This document shows, piece by piece, positions 10,525 to 22,762 of a DNA stretch of 64,000 bases. The stretch is from Corythucha ciliata (lineage: Eukaryota > Arthropoda > Insecta > Hemiptera > Tingidae), in assembly GCA_038030265.1 (NCBI GenBank), contig CM075942.1:66158926-66222925 (forward strand), in the 5' to 3' direction. The first letter of the stretch is position 1. Each line of letters begins with the position of its first letter. Both the position numbers and the translations under genes were made by a program. Below the pieces are notes generated by a model, which saw nothing but the letters and a program-made list of their open reading frames with translations, was not told the DNA's origin and made no database searches.

Positions 10525-11694
10525 ATGGCTATGGTGTGCGGCATAACAATGGACACTGGAGCCGACGTCGAGCTGACCTCGCTTAGCTGGCTCCACAATC
10601 TCCACATCATGCCACCAGCTCTGCCAACGCCACCGACGTCTCCAAAACCAGCTCCTCCCAAAAAATCGCCCACTCTCAGACTCACGTTAAGTAAGTTAAA
10701 AAAATAAATAAGAATAAAGATCCCGGAAAGCACATTTTAAGTATTGGTACTTTTTTTTTTTTTTGGTGTCTTAGATCCAGCGATGGCCGAAGAATATAGA
10801 ACCTGCGGAGACAAGAAACCGCCTTTTTCATACGCTACCCTTATCTGTATGGCGATGAGGGCTAATAAAAATAAAATGACTCTATCGGCAATCTATACGT
10901 GGATAAAGGAAAATTTCATGTATTATAGACACGCAGATCCATCGTGGCAGGTAGGAAGTAGCAGTATAGTACGAGGGAACTCATAAGTGGAGCTTTATTT
11001 AACGTATTTTTACTGTGTGTTTACTGCAGAACTCCATAAGACACAATCTTAGCCTAAACAAGTGTTTCGTTAAAGTGCCAAGAAGCAAGGATGAGCCTGG
11101 AAAAGGCGGTTTTTGGAAGTTGGACATGGAAAGGTTGGAGGAGGGGCAAAGAAGTAGGAAAAGGCTGGGTTTGTATTGCTTGTGTCCAAATGAATGGGGT
11201 TTCTTTGTCAATTGAAAACAATTAAAAAATTAAAAATAAAACAAACAGGAAACGGTCTATCAGCACGCCGAGTCGCCCGAGCTAAACGGAAACCAAATTC
11301 CGACCCACCGTCACTAAGCGCGTCATCATCGTCACTAATAAACGAGGATCAGCCTTCAACTCCTCCCACCAACACCTCAACCATCGTGACTTCCACCATT
11401 AAGGAAATTCTCGACCTCACGGACGAACTCTCGCCACCGCCCTCCTCCTCTTCAATAAACGAAGTAACGACACTGTCGCAACTTCAACAGACGTCACCCG
11501 TCACTGAAGTGGTGACGCTGCCCATTGATGTTCACGACGGACCAAATGTTATCGTCGAATCGCTATTTCTGCCCGAAGCGACCGATTTAGCGAATTCAGC
11601 CTGTGTAGACGAACTCACCAATATGATTCTCGACAACACCAACTGGGATGACATGCAACTCGAACTACTCCATTCGCTATTGGATAATCTTTAA
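10525..11694 (+). CDS. FOXJ1: FOXJ1-like forkhead transcription factor
   Basis: Four exons join in phase: 10525-10690, 10775-10950, 11030-11153 and 11249-11694, giving 303 residues. Exon 1 has a FOXJ1-type N-terminal motif ([13 protein letters not shown]). Exons 2-3 encode the forkhead domain: [14 protein letters not shown], then the recognition helix [13 protein letters not shown] and wing sequence [13 protein letters not shown]. An intron splits the domain between SWQ and NSIR. Exon 4 is Ser/Pro/Thr-rich, begins with a basic cluster and ends in an acidic-hydrophobic motif ([16 protein letters not shown]) likely to be an activation segment. FOXJ1 directs genes for motile cilia in animals; a nuclear DNA-binding role follows from the family. 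A good acceptor (tttcaacag) lies 3 bp before the ATG, so an upstream non-coding exon is possible. The exon 3 donor (GAA/GTAGGA) is inferred from phase. Confidence 0.9.
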
Positions 11695-12620
11695 AGAACT
11701 TCACAGACACAAAAAAAAGAAAAAATTATAATAATAATTATCGGATATTGTTTTATCGCGCAGGTTCTTCATTCATCCCCTCCCCCTCCAGCACCTTTGT
11801 TACAAATTTATTATTGAATGCAAGCACAACAACGAAAGTGCTCTATAATTAACTTCTGCTCAAATTGAGAATCGCATTTCCGTCCATAATGATGTGATTT
11901 TGTACTCAAAAAATTAAAATGTTAAAAAAAAAAATCCGTCCAATTTAAATAGTGTTTAAAATGTCAAACTTTTTTAGATGAGTTTGTAGATAAATGTGTT
12001 TAAACATGGTTGTGACTTTTAATTTAAGACTTCATTCAAGGGGAATTCATGCATCACTTTAAAGAAAAACTAATTATTTTAAATTATATTATTTTTAGAT
12101 GTTTCCCCTATCCGCACAATGTGGGTGTGTGGTTGAGTGAAACACCTAATTATTTATCGATAGACTTCTTTTTTTGTTCATAATTATTCTAGTCAACGAT
12201 CGATATTTATTGCTCTTATTATGAAACCGTAACTACTCGCTTTAGTATTAAAAGTGGGACATATTTTTTAAAACGTGGTTGGTCTTTATAAATTGAACTA
12301 CCTATCCGTGTCTGCCTCTCAGGATTTTTTTAAAAAAATTTATTTATTTCTGTATTAAAGAAACAAAAAACAAAACCCCAAATTATAACTATACCCGTCG
12401 CCTAAAACTTAAGGCTTTCACGCAGGAAGCATTTAATGGGATCGTAGGGTTACAGAGCCAGACATTCGGCTCCTCGACAAATAACGCGATTTTTTTTGGC
12501 TCGTAATGCAACAAGGTTATGGAGCTGAACAGTCAGTTTTTAAAGGCATTTCTAATTTTCTCGCCGAATACTAAGATTCGGGAGACGGTTGGACCGCAGT
12601 GGTCGAACGGCTGACGGCTG
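11695..12620. other. FOXJ1 3' flank, AT-rich, no gene seen
   Basis: This is AT-rich sequence with poly-A and poly-T runs. It probably holds the FOXJ1 3' untranslated region. I find no clear AATAAA close to the stop and no conserved frame. Confidence 0.5.
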
Positions 12621-12624
12621 CCTT

Positions 12625-13072
12625 CCAGTGGCGAAACAACACCTATCGGGGCCCTTTAGCCTCTAATTAAACAAGGAATATACGTTTTAGTGGCGTTGAA
12701 GTACATATTTTTCGAAATTGCCTCCGAAAACCGTGTATGTGCGTTTTCTAAATTTTAACTGCGAAAGAGCGTTTTTTCTCAATTCTACTAGCACATTTTA
12801 GCTGCGAATTGTCTCGTTTTCTCAATTTTATACGCGAATTAGCTCATTTTCTTATTTTTAGCTTCGAATCAGCGCTTTTTACAAGCTCTTAGCCGCGAGA
12901 GTTGCCTCAAGAATCCGCAAATTAGATAAATTAGATAGCGTTTGAATGCTCTTTCCCAATTTTATCCGTAAATTAGCAATTTTTCTCAATATAAGTCGTG
13001 AATTGGTGCTTTTCACCATTTTAAACACCATTTCGTATTTTTCTCTATCTATTATCCGCGAATCTGTTTTAA
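12625..13072 (+). mobile_element. hAT-like left end with family A minisatellite
   Basis: It starts CAGTGGCGAAACAACACC, near-identical to the ends at 63691 and (inverted) 59861, and passes through gcctctaattaaac into family A repeats (about 12740-13072). The right end is missing because a gypsy fragment begins at 13073. No target duplication can be shown. Confidence 0.65.
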
Positions 13073-13150
13073 TCGTACGAAAGTTCTTCTGAAGTATTTG
13101 TTGAGAACGATCCAGCGAGCACAGATAAATAATAGAGGGAGTGTATTAAT
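13073..13150 (-). mobile_element. Gypsy-2 fragment (leader plus gag start)
   Basis: The minus strand carries the first ~15 codons of the gag seen at 23743 downward, preceded by a 30-bp string (CTATTATTTATCTGTGCTCG core) that also occurs near 20024-20050, there on the plus strand. It is a detached scrap of the same retroelement family. The following ~630 bp (13151-13780) holds no gene that I can recognise. Confidence 0.65.
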
Positions 13151-13784
13151 AGAAAATGTGATGCAAGATATGTCTCATTTCCCCCTCTCTTAGTGTCCAA
13201 TTTAGGGTGTTATAAAATTATTGGTGAGGTTTTCATAACAATTGTTTGACGGATTGTTGAAGCTATTTTTCTGCAAATGTAATTTTCAGCTGGAAATCAA
13301 CTGCTAAACGTCAATATTTCCGGCAAACGCCCATACACAAGTGATTTTGGGACATACGTAGAGCTTACGTACTATTAGGCAGGTGCAGGTCCGATGATGA
13401 TTCTCTAAAATTCTTTTATTCTTTGCGGGGATGAATCTCTGCGGGGCTAATGAGGGGTGTTGGAGGGACATTTTCATTTGAACGGCTTGTCTCGTTAAAA
13501 AACAACACTAATTCGTTGACTTAGCTCTTTCGAACCCTTATTGTGCGATATTTGACTCTTTCGGAAATCTATTTTGCGAGTTTGACTCCTTCAAAATAGG
13601 AAATCAAGGTTGGCTCATTTCAGAGTCATTCTGCTGCTATCCAAAAGAGACAGAGAGTGAGTGTCAAACCCATATTTTGTGAGACGTGCACCCCCTACCA
13701 CACGTAGGAAATGTATAATCGAGTCTTACCTCACCCCTCTTCCCAGAATATTGTCTGGATCCGGCACTGAGCCTAAGTATTAAG

Positions 13785-14460
13785 GCCTGGTCACACCTAT
13801 CATGGACGCTTCCGATCCGACACCCGTCAAACATTGCCCCGAAAAGCCAGATCGGTGCGGGATCGGAAAGGGGTGTTCACACCTATCATACACCCTTCCG
13901 ATCCTACTCCGACAACAAGCCTTCCAAGCCACTCCGCCCCTTAACAATCGTCGTGAGTTATCAGACATTTTAAAGTTAAGAGGGAATATTCTTCTGTGTT
14001 ATTTTTATAAGTGTAATGTTTCGAAATTACAATAATTGCGATTTGGCCGCAATAGCTTTGGCTCTGGAGGAAGAGGAAGTTGAAGAAAATGAGAGGCCCA
14101 AGAAAAGAAGAATTTGGGTACACCCTGCGTGGAAAAGTCGTGCAAGGGAAGGCGAATTTTCAACGTTGCTACCTCATCTTTTGGACGAGGAAATAAAATT
14201 CTACGAATATTTTCGAATGTCTATGACAAGTTTCAACACCGGTAGAGAGTAGAGAGAGGGCATAGGCGGTAGTGAGGTACGGGGAGAAACTTTCACACGT
14301 CCTGCACGGGAAGGCAAATAGAGATGGATTTCTGTGTATGATCGGAGTCGTGTCGTTGCGGAATGCTTGAGAGGTGTGAACGGCTGCATAGAAAGACACA
14401 TTCTATTTCCCTCTTCATACACCCTTCCGAAGGAGCTCTCTTGAGAAATTAACTGCATTA
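13785..14460 (+). mobile_element. PIF/Harbinger-like element, internally truncated
   Basis: The block starts with ggcctggtcacacctatcat, has a second ttcacacctatcatacaccc inside, and closes with ttcatacacccttccgaagg; related strings at both sides fit a small DNA element. It holds the start of a transposase ORF and nothing of the catalytic part. The exact ends and target duplication were not resolved. Confidence 0.55.
14016..14255 (+). pseudogene. PIF/Harbinger transposase N-terminal fragment
   Basis: The predicted 78 residues include an acidic stretch and then KKRRIWVHPAWKSR, GEFSTLLPHLL and FYEYFRMSMTSFNT. These are the conserved N-terminal motifs of PIF/Harbinger (HARBI1/ALP1-like) transposases. 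The frame then stops where the DDE domain should follow, so the protein cannot be catalytic. The start ATG at 14016 fits the family, whose members begin shortly before the acidic region. It is a relic or non-autonomous copy. Confidence 0.75.
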
Positions 14461-14569
14461 CCTTAACGGTTTTCCGGTAGTCGTCTGAGTACAGAATGAT
14501 TTACTTAGGAAAAAGTTCCAACGAGTCTTTCATTTTCAAATATTATTAATTTATTGACAGAATTTCTTA

Positions 14570-17500
14570 CTACTGCCCTTTGAACAAACGTAATTTTGTG
14601 AATTTTTGCCTGATTTTTTGAGCATGAAGCCCGCAGTTTTTATTTTTAATGAAGTTTTTGATTCTGCAGTTCAAATATCTTTCTCCCACTGCTTGGATCA
14701 ACCAGTACTTGTGATTGTCTTCACCGATCAGGAAATGACTTTCTTCCTCGAAAATAATATAATCAGAGGAAACTACTGTCAGAAAAGCAGTTATAAGATA
14801 TTCTGAGCAGGGAATTTCTTCCTTTTCTTTGACGAATTCCTTAAAAATTTTTTCCGCGACCTTACAAAGTTTCAGAGCGCTGGGCGATGGCTTCATCAAG
14901 CCCCCTCGGTTTTTCGCTGCTATTAATGTGATTCTTTCGTTTGCCTTTTCTTTTTCCAGCAGGGCATCGATGCAGCGTTCACACTTTACCAGTTTACTCA
15001 ACTGTCTCACTATAAATCCTTTGAAAGTTGGTGGGAATGAAGTAAGTTAGTCAGTCAGCAGGAAGAGATTACTAACATGCAAAAAATACCTGCAATATAT
15101 TCAACGACATCTTGTATAATCCTATCCGATATTTCTCTCTCCGAAAAGTTGAATTGCAGGGATTCCTCTTCGGTTTCCATAAAATCTAATTCTACGGCAG
15201 ATGGCCCCCCGCCAGACGAAATACAATAGTCATGGTCATGTTCTGGGTCTATTGCCTCGAGCGCTATTTCTATAGAAGAAAATACAATAACTTCAATTAC
15301 CAACTGTTTACCTTAGAAGTACTTGTAATCAAAAGTGGGTTCTCCAAGTTACTTTTTACTACTCACAATGGATACTTACAGCCATTACAACATGACTATA
15401 CGCAGTGTGTCAAAACATTTTGGGTAAAATTACGTACAAGTAGAGTAAAATGGTACACTCCAAAGTGTCCTACGCCGATCCGTTCCTGAGTTATGATTTT
15501 TTTTTGTATTTAAAAAAATAACCGGTGCTTGCTTTAAAAAAATCCGCGATTTTTCGGCTTATATCGAACCATGTTCAAAAAGTGATGCCATTCCCAGAAA
15601 ATGCGGAACATTTCCTTTATTATGGTGTCCACTATATTGCTTGAAATAATCGTCAACGCCCAGAACTCTGGCAAATTTGCCATAGAATCACGTGGCCCAT
15701 AATTTGTACGTTTTACGAAAACTCGCTGTTTTCCCAAACGGCTTCTTCTACAGACTTTCTATGCGTGTTCACATTTCATGTGAACACGCGTTTCACTGAC
15801 GTTTCTCACGAAAATTTCGCGAGAATTCATAAAAACTGTGTTTTTACAGAGCCTGGGCAATTGCCTACGTGAAGGGTGTTCGTGAAGGGTGCAGGGAGAT
15901 CGGCAGTAAGTGAGAACAAGATATCTTGCCATGGATAAGATATCGTAGGCAAGCGTCATTCGACTTGACTCTCCCCTCCATTTATGCCGATCTGTATGCA
16001 CCTTTCACGAATATTGTTGGTACGTAGGCAACTGCTCATATTTTACTGTCAAATTAATGTTTTGGAATGGGAGGACAAGATATCTTAGGAAGGAGAAGGT
16101 ATCCACATGAATATATGGAAAAAATGCCACGTTTCTGGGTGATGGCGATTTTTTCATGCAATATAATCTCCTCCCAGGAAATGTTCCGCAGTTTCTGAAA
16201 ATGGCATAACTTTGTGGATTTTGCACGATATAAGCCGAGGCATCACGGTTTTTTTTAACCAAACGCCAGTTACATTTTTAAATACAAACAAAATCATAGC
16301 TCCGGAACGGATCGAAGAAACCATTTTACTCCACTTTTGACGTAGTTTTACCCACATTTGTTGTCACACTTATACAGATCCACCGTCGAAATTTGAAAAT
16401 ATGTACTAACTCATTTCACTGTTGAAGCCTTCATTTGGTAGAGTGCTATTTATCAGTCGCACGCAGTTCAATTTTTTTCTTTCAGGCTTAAGAAGATCCC
16501 GAATCCCCGCGTTACTGACCGCCAGAAAAGTTATTTTGTCCAAGGGAATCGCGTTTCCACTTGAAGCAGAAGACTCGTGAAGATGTTTATGTACCAGTAC
16601 TTTTTTCCATGTATGCGTAAATTCAAAGGCCGATGGATTATCATTTCTGCCTGATCGCCCCCGAATGTACCCGAAAAGTCTTTCGATGTGGTCTTGGTTT
16701 GCTTTATACATAGCTAAACACTTCAGCTTCCGCTTTTCCACCAAAGAAGAATACAGAATTTTTGTGGAGTTGATCGCCATTAAAAACCCAATGAATCCCG
16801 TTTTCCTTTGACTGTCACACACAGGGTTTCCCGGAACGATGATATCTCCGGATTGACGGGTTACTCTTAAGCCTTTAATATAAAGGCCAACTGCAACCAT
16901 CTTTTGGTACAGGATGTTCCGATTTTTTTCGTACATGGCCTGCTTAAGATATTTGTCATTCAGGCTTCTTGCATTTAGTATGTCAAAAATGTCGTTGAAC
17001 ATGACTAAAAAAGTGATAGTCGCTTCGCAACCTTCGAAGCCCGGCACTTGATTTTCCAAGCAATATTTTAAAGCGTCAGCAACTGACCTACTAAATAGCT
17101 GAGCAGCGTATTTGACTTTCATCTTGTCATTCCCGAAGTGAACATGGTGCTTGGTCAATTTATTTCCCAGCTTTATCCCTTCTCTTTCTTGCAGTACCAG
17201 AAGCTCTTCAATACAGCTCCATTTTACCAAATTTCCTTGTGGGTCGAAGAGGATCTTGTACCCGTGAAACGCATTTCTCACTAATTTCAGCATATGACAC
17301 GGATCTAAAATGAACTCTGATTTCTGACCTCCGACTTCGAACGAAGTTACCAAGTTATCCAAGTTATCTAATCGACACCCCAGTTTCTTACTGGTACTAA
17401 CGTTGATTTTGGCCCCATCGCAAGTAACGGACACGACGGTGATGCCTGATTCCTTCAGCAAACACAAGCATTGCCTAACCAAGGACGATAATTGTTCAGA

Positions 17501-18740
17501 GGTAATTCCACTCGTGAAGAAATACCCCAAAGGAATCTTCCAAATGCAATTGAAGAAAACCAAATGGAACACCAAAACTTCTCTAGCGAGTGGCAAATTT
17601 TTGTCTTCTTTGTGATTACCGATGCTTGTGTGACCATACAAATGTTTCCCATCCCAATGAACGTTCCTTCTAATAGCCATGGCGTCAAAAATCACGGCAC
17701 AAAGTAAATCCGACTGCAGTTTACTTTTCTCTTTCAATGCTAGCAACACTTCTTGACTAAATCCGGGCCGGCCATCAATCGTTGCATACCAAGACGAAAT
17801 GGTCTTCGCATGGGGCAAAACGGAGTTGAATGTGGCTCTGACAAAATCATACGCTTTTGGTGACAAGAAATGGAGCGTGACCGCAAAATTTCTGAGAGAT
17901 TCGTCGTACGACCTGTCCTTTTTTTGAAATTTCAATTTTTGGAGTTGCCTTTTCAAGAGAGCTACTGTCGTTTTGCCAAGCTTTTGAGCAAGTTCCCCGT
18001 TCTCAGAAAAAAAAAATTGTTTCTGTAATTTCTTTCCCATAATTTCTACCTTTTTCTTGAAAGAAGCATTTTTTGTCTCTAGTCTCTTAATTTTTTTCTT
18101 TAGATAACGGGTCTTGATATTTTTATCTGAAATTCGTCTTTTCAGTTCTTTATTTTCCTTTTCTACATATTCCAGTCTTCGATTCATTGTGTTTATTGCA
18201 TCAACATCCATGGGCTGGCATTCTGTCATTCGATATGAGCTAGCTTCTGACATCTGTAAAAAGAAAATTTTGTCAAAAACAAAGTTGATCAAACAAATAT
18301 AATCAAAAATAATAATAATACCTCCACGAGTTCTTCTCGGTGTTCCGGTTTCTCGGTGGAAGAACATTCTCCAGTAAGCATTGGATTTTCTTCCATATGC
18401 TGCACCAGTATCTCTCTTTCCTGAAAAAAGAGTACATAAAGTGTTGCTAAACATCATGATCACTGGGCTACCATTGGATTTCAATCACGTTTCATGATAA
18501 GTACCAAAAGCAATCATTATTACCTTCATGACGGAGAAACTTTCTTCTGATTGTTCATGTATCAAGAACAGAGTTGGGACTGCTCCACTTTTCAATTTCA
18601 CTCTGAATGGAGAGGATCTATCAATAAAGCAGTTTTCGAAGTGTCTACTGCACAGAACACTATAGATATGTGGTTTCCAGAAAGAGTTTTTTTGTATAGC
18701 CCTCGTCCACTTATCCCTCATCTCCTTGTCTCTGGGAAAC
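14570..18740 (-). CDS. P-element / THAP9-like transposase gene
   Basis: Five exons on the minus strand join in phase: 18740-18524, 18420-18322, 18253 to about 16411, 15269-15090 and 15018-14570. The first encodes most of a THAP zinc-finger domain, from FPRDKEMRDKW to VLCSRHF and the AVPTLF motif. Exon 3 opens with a long coiled coil, then the RNase H-like catalytic domain with VIFDAMAIRR, VTCDGAKIN and DHIERLFGYIRGRSG, which match the D, D and E regions of P transposases. The last exons hold the typical C-terminal part (VEYIAG joined to FIVRQLSKLVKCERC and KNRGGLMKPS). About 930 residues are covered, near the 903 of human THAP9. AATAAA follows the stop. The exon with the first two THAP zinc ligands was not found. 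Donor at 16411 or 16420 both fit phase. No internal stop is visible, so it may be functional or domesticated. Confidence 0.88.
15396..16378. mobile_element. Foldback element in an intron of the P-like gene
   Basis: Inverted arms of about 200 bp (15403-15620 and 16165-16370) begin AGTGTG and share GGGTAAAA, GATCCGTTC, CGGCTTATATCG and GCGGAACATTTCC. The centre has a second, smaller inverted pair around gatatcttgcc/ggataagatatc. TATAC lies on both flanks. The insertion sits inside the intron between exons 3 and 4 of the transposase gene, so it need not disrupt the protein. Family unknown. Confidence 0.75.
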
Positions 18741-18959
18741 CTGTATCAGAATCAAAATTAGTGGCCTAAAAAATGAAACGTAATGAATTAATGAAATAAG
18801 AGGTTAATCAATAAACTCCCGGTAAAAGTATCTGACTGCAGGACTATACAGGGTTTTTTGGTAGTGCTGCAAAAGAGTTAAGGTGAACTACATGGAAAAC
18901 GGAACTAAACGCGACCACTAAATGGGACGCTTTCACGCTTTATCTTGCACCGTTCTAAG

Positions 18960-19140
18960 GCTCTATAAGTTCCTACGAGTACTGACAGTCCGCCATGTTT
19001 GGTACCCCTTCCACATAGGGATCAAATAGATTTGATATCTCTCATTCGCTGCTTTGGTCATGTAGGTCAGGCTTACTAGCCAATCACAAGCCTCCCCCTC
19101 TTTAAATGACCACATATGGCGGGTACTGTCAGTACCTGTG
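18960..19140. repeat. Short inverted repeats upstream of the P-like gene
   Basis: GAGTACTGACAGTCCGCCAT around 18978 is matched in reverse by tatggcgggtactgtcagta around 19114. They may be ends of a small element of about 180 bp between the P-like gene and the LINE tail. I could not show a duplication or link them to P-element termini. Confidence 0.4.
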
Positions 19141-19190
19141 TGTAAATAAAGGTTCGCTAACCGTTCAGGGGATATGAAAAAAAAAAAAAA

Positions 19191-19555
19191 CTGCGGAGCA
19201 CGTCATATGCGAGTGTGACGGCTACGCGACGGCCAGATACACTATTTTTGGTGACGATAGAATATTCTTCCCCAGATTCTCAAAGGAGAATGGGACCCGT
19301 CTCCTGAGATTGCTGGAAAGGATAAATAGGTTTGAGGAGCCGTACTAGGCTCTCGAGTCGGCCCAGGTATGGTGTATGGGCCGAAAGGCTTTTGGCACCT
19401 TCGGAGTCGGGAAACCGTCCAAGGGGCCTATTCTGAGTTGTCGGGAAGAAATGCCGCAAGTGCAGTTGCTATGACGGGATAATGTTATTTCTTATTCAGC
19501 GTTCTTGGATCCCGCTTGCGGGATTTTATCCCGACAACTCAGAATAGGCCCCCAA

Positions 19556-19586
<31 letters not shown>

Positions 19587-19590
19587 TACT
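19191..19590 (+). mobile_element. 5'-truncated LINE tail (Jockey/R1-type)
   Basis: Directly after a poly-A run, the plus strand encodes TAEHVICECDGYATARY and continues to a stop at 19347. The xxEHVxCxC motif is the C-terminal zinc-knuckle-like end of Jockey/R1-type LINE proteins. An untranslated tail follows and ends in about 26 A at 19562-19587. The rest of the LINE is missing. A small MITE interrupts the tail. Confidence 0.7.
19423..19552. mobile_element. MITE inside LINE tail
   Basis: Perfect inverted repeats of about 22 bp starting GGGGCCTATTCTGAG enclose a total of about 130 bp. CAAG occurs at both edges and may be the target duplication, with one base uncertain because of the G/C run. 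There is no coding capacity. Confidence 0.7.
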
Positions 19591-20053
19591 TAAGAATTAA
19601 ATAACAATGCACCATGTACATAAGTATCGTTAATTAATAATCACCTATGAAAGCTGAGACCATCTTCTCTATCCTCGCTGCGTTTCGTGCAAAGTTTGGC
19701 CGCACAACCAGGAATAATGTAGGTAATGTACTTATTCAACACCTTCACAGAGGACGAGCACTGTCAATTAAGGATGTCATAAATTAATAAATAATGAAAT
19801 TGAATAAAATTTAAACCCTTTTACCTATTCTCGTACACGGAAAATAAAGCATCTAGTGCAAACCACAGAACTGATATGAAAACAACTGCTTTCTTTCTTT
19901 ATTTTCTTATTTTAACTTCAATGCTTCGTTTTTAATGAGTGTTTCCAATAGTTTTTCTCACCCCATGATTTGGACACTAGTAGAAAGGGAAGTGTGCCGT
20001 TTTTTTTTGTTTACGCTCCCTCTATTATTTATCTGTGCTCGCTGGAACGATCA
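19591..20053. other. AT-rich spacer, no gene seen
   Basis: The spacer is AT-rich. Near 20024-20050 it holds a plus-strand copy of the 30-bp string that sits upstream of gag in the 13073-13150 fragment, which hints at an inverted LTR piece. No ORF with family motifs is visible. Confidence 0.45.
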
Positions 20054-20142
20054 AAATAATGTTTTTTTTATTTTTTTTGTAAAACAACTGACATTAATTA
20101 ATAATGGTAAAAGGGGGGAGGGAAGCTTGCAACATCCCGTCT

Positions 20143-22762
20143 TCAAAGATCGAATTTTTTCGGAGCCACGACAGGTCGTCCTGATCTCGTGGTTTTTAAT
20201 GACGGGGGATACAATGCAGGTTGTGCTGTCGATGTTGATGGGGACGTGGAGGAATTTTCTTGAATCTGAGGAAAGGAGGTTTCTTCTTGGGTCCGACGTC
20301 GAGAGGAAGATGCCACGAGTGGGTCATCAACTCTTTGTTTGGCTGCCGGGGTTGAGACGTGTGGATTGAGAGCTGAAGTTATGAGAGGAACAGGAACAAA
20401 CGTTTGCTTCGGCAGAGATGAAGGGTTGTAGATGAAACCGGTTCCTACGGACTGTTGTTCCTTTATCCGTCTGTATGATGTAAGGCCGTGGTTCATCTGC
20501 TTTCTTGAGTATTGTTCCGGGTCTTTTCAAATCCGAAATCCAAACATCGCTTCCCTGAATAAGTGGTTCCAACTCCTGTACACGGTGTCGATGGTCGAAA
20601 TTGTCTTTGTACCGCTTTCTATACTGATCTTCTCTTTCCTTAAGGAGAGGAAGGGGATGAACTGTAAGGTGTTGCGGAAGAGCCGGTAGGTTGTCTCGAA
20701 GGCGTCGCCCAGTTAGCAATTGAGAGGGGCTGTAACCGTTTCCTAAAGGTGAATTGCGATATGCGAGTAGAGCAAGGTAAGGATCCTCCTTGTTCTTCTT
20801 CAGAATTGATTTCGCTATTTTTACGGCCGCTTCGGCTGAACCATTGCTTTGATGGTGATGTGGACTTGAAGTACGACAGATAAAATTGTACGATTTAGCG
20901 AAATGGGAAAATTCGCTATTCTTGTGCACTCCGAATTGCGAGCCGCTATCTGTGTAAAGAATTTCCGGAATACCGTGTCTTGAAAACGTAGATTTGCATC
21001 TTTCGATTACTTCAGACGCCGTGAGTGTGTTCAGAGTCGCTATTTCGAAAAACCGAGAAAATCGTTCGGTTATAGTAATGAACCAACGTCCATCCAGCTT
21101 GAAGAGATCCATACTAGCTGCGTACGAGTATCGCATCATACGTATTCTGAGTCTCTGAAGGCGTGTTGTCAGGTCGTCGAGGTGTTTTGTTGTGAATATT
21201 TTCACGAGTGGCTTGTGGTCAGTCTCTACTTCGATACACTTTCCAATGATGAACTCTTTCAGCTTGTCACAACACCAGGCCACTCCAAGGCCTTCTCGTT
21301 CAATGTTCGAGTAATTTTGCTCCGTTTCGGTGAGTGTTCTGGAGATGTAAAAAACGGGTTTCCATTGACCGTCACTTTGTTTTTGCAGGAGTACGCCTCC
21401 GATTCCTTGTTTAGATGTGTCAGCAGAAACGCGTGTGGGGAGTTTTACATTGTAGTACGCCAGATGAGGCGCACGGAGTAAAGCTTCTTTAATGTGGTTG
21501 AATGCTTGTTGCTGTGCAGGGCCCCAGTTGAACTCGCTTTTTGAGCTTAAAAGGTCGTTTATAGGCCTCAGAACAGTACTAAGCTGAGGAATGAATTTTC
21601 CAACAAAGTTGACCATACCAAGAAATCTTTGTATTCCCTTGGTATCTGTAGGTGGTGTCATTTCTCGAATTGCCTTGATTTTGTCGTAATCTGATTGAAA
21701 CCCTTCCGAGGACAAAAGATTTCCAAGGAAGTAGATCTTCGTTTGATTGAACAGGCTCTTTTCGGAATTCAAAGTAACACCTGCTCCTTGTAGTTTTGTG
21801 AGAACCTGGTCGACGCTTCGTCATGTTCAGCTTGATTTCGTCCCCAAATGAGAATGTCATCAATATGCGATATTGCATTTTTCTGGCCTTGTAGAATCCG
21901 GTGTATTCGACGCTGATATTCCTCTGGCGCGGCGGAGATCCCGAATGGAAGTACGCGAAAACGGAACCTGCCGAATGGCGTGAGGAAGGTTGTCAAATCC
22001 AACGATTTGTCATCTAGAGGGACCTGCCAGAATCCATGATTCGCGTCGAGTTTTGAAAATATCTTGGCCTCAGATATCCGAGCCATGGAAATATCTACAC
22101 AAGGAATGGGGTAGAATCGTCTCTTAACGTTTTCGTTAAGGCGAGTGAAATCCACACAAATGCGGACGTCACCGTTTTTTTTTGGGCACGGCTACCATAG
22201 GGGAACACCAATCGGTAGCGGGTTGGACCGGCTCAATGACACCTTTGTTTACCATGCCTTGGATTTCTTTCTCGATTTTGTCTCTGAGTGGTGGAGGTAT
22301 TTTTCTCGGCGTTGAGATTGCATAGGGCTCTGAGTTGTCCTTGAGCTCAATAGTGTACGGCTCTTTCATGTTGCCGAGTCCGTTGAAGAGACCCGGGAAT
22401 TTTGAAATCCAGCTGTTCGAAGGATCTGTAATGGCTCTGACCACTCTCAAAATTCTCAGTCTCTCAATAGCTGGACGCCCTAGCAGGGGGCTAGAGCATT
22501 TGTCCGAGACGTATATTTGTTCGACACAGGAGCGGTTCTTGTAGTGTAGCTTCACTTTTACTACTCCGACTACAGGTAAGTGTTCGCCACCTGGGCCCGA
22601 AAGTGTTTTAGTTGTTGGTAGGAGCGGAATTTTGTTTTTTAGTTTGATATTTGAAGGGATTAAAGAAACGTCTGCACCCGTATCGATTTTGAATTGTATT
22701 TCGTCAGTTCCGTTAATTCTCAAGGCAATGGACCAGGGTTCGTCCGTTGGTTGGGATATCAT
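20143..22762 (-). pseudogene. Gypsy-2 pol, frameshifted and deleted
   Basis: The protease active site reads FKIDTGADVSLIPS. RT keeps WCSPMVAVPKK and then, in another frame, HIDDILIWG in place of YxDD. RNase H is recognisable (DTSKQGIGGVLL, TDHKPL). It then passes abruptly from MRYSY into the integrase core MDLFKLDGRWF, so the end of RNase H and the whole integrase zinc finger are deleted. DSGSQFG and HHHQSNGSAEAA mark the rest of the DDE core. The C-terminus continues in another frame to 20143. With two frameshifts and the deletion this copy is dead. Confidence 0.88.
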
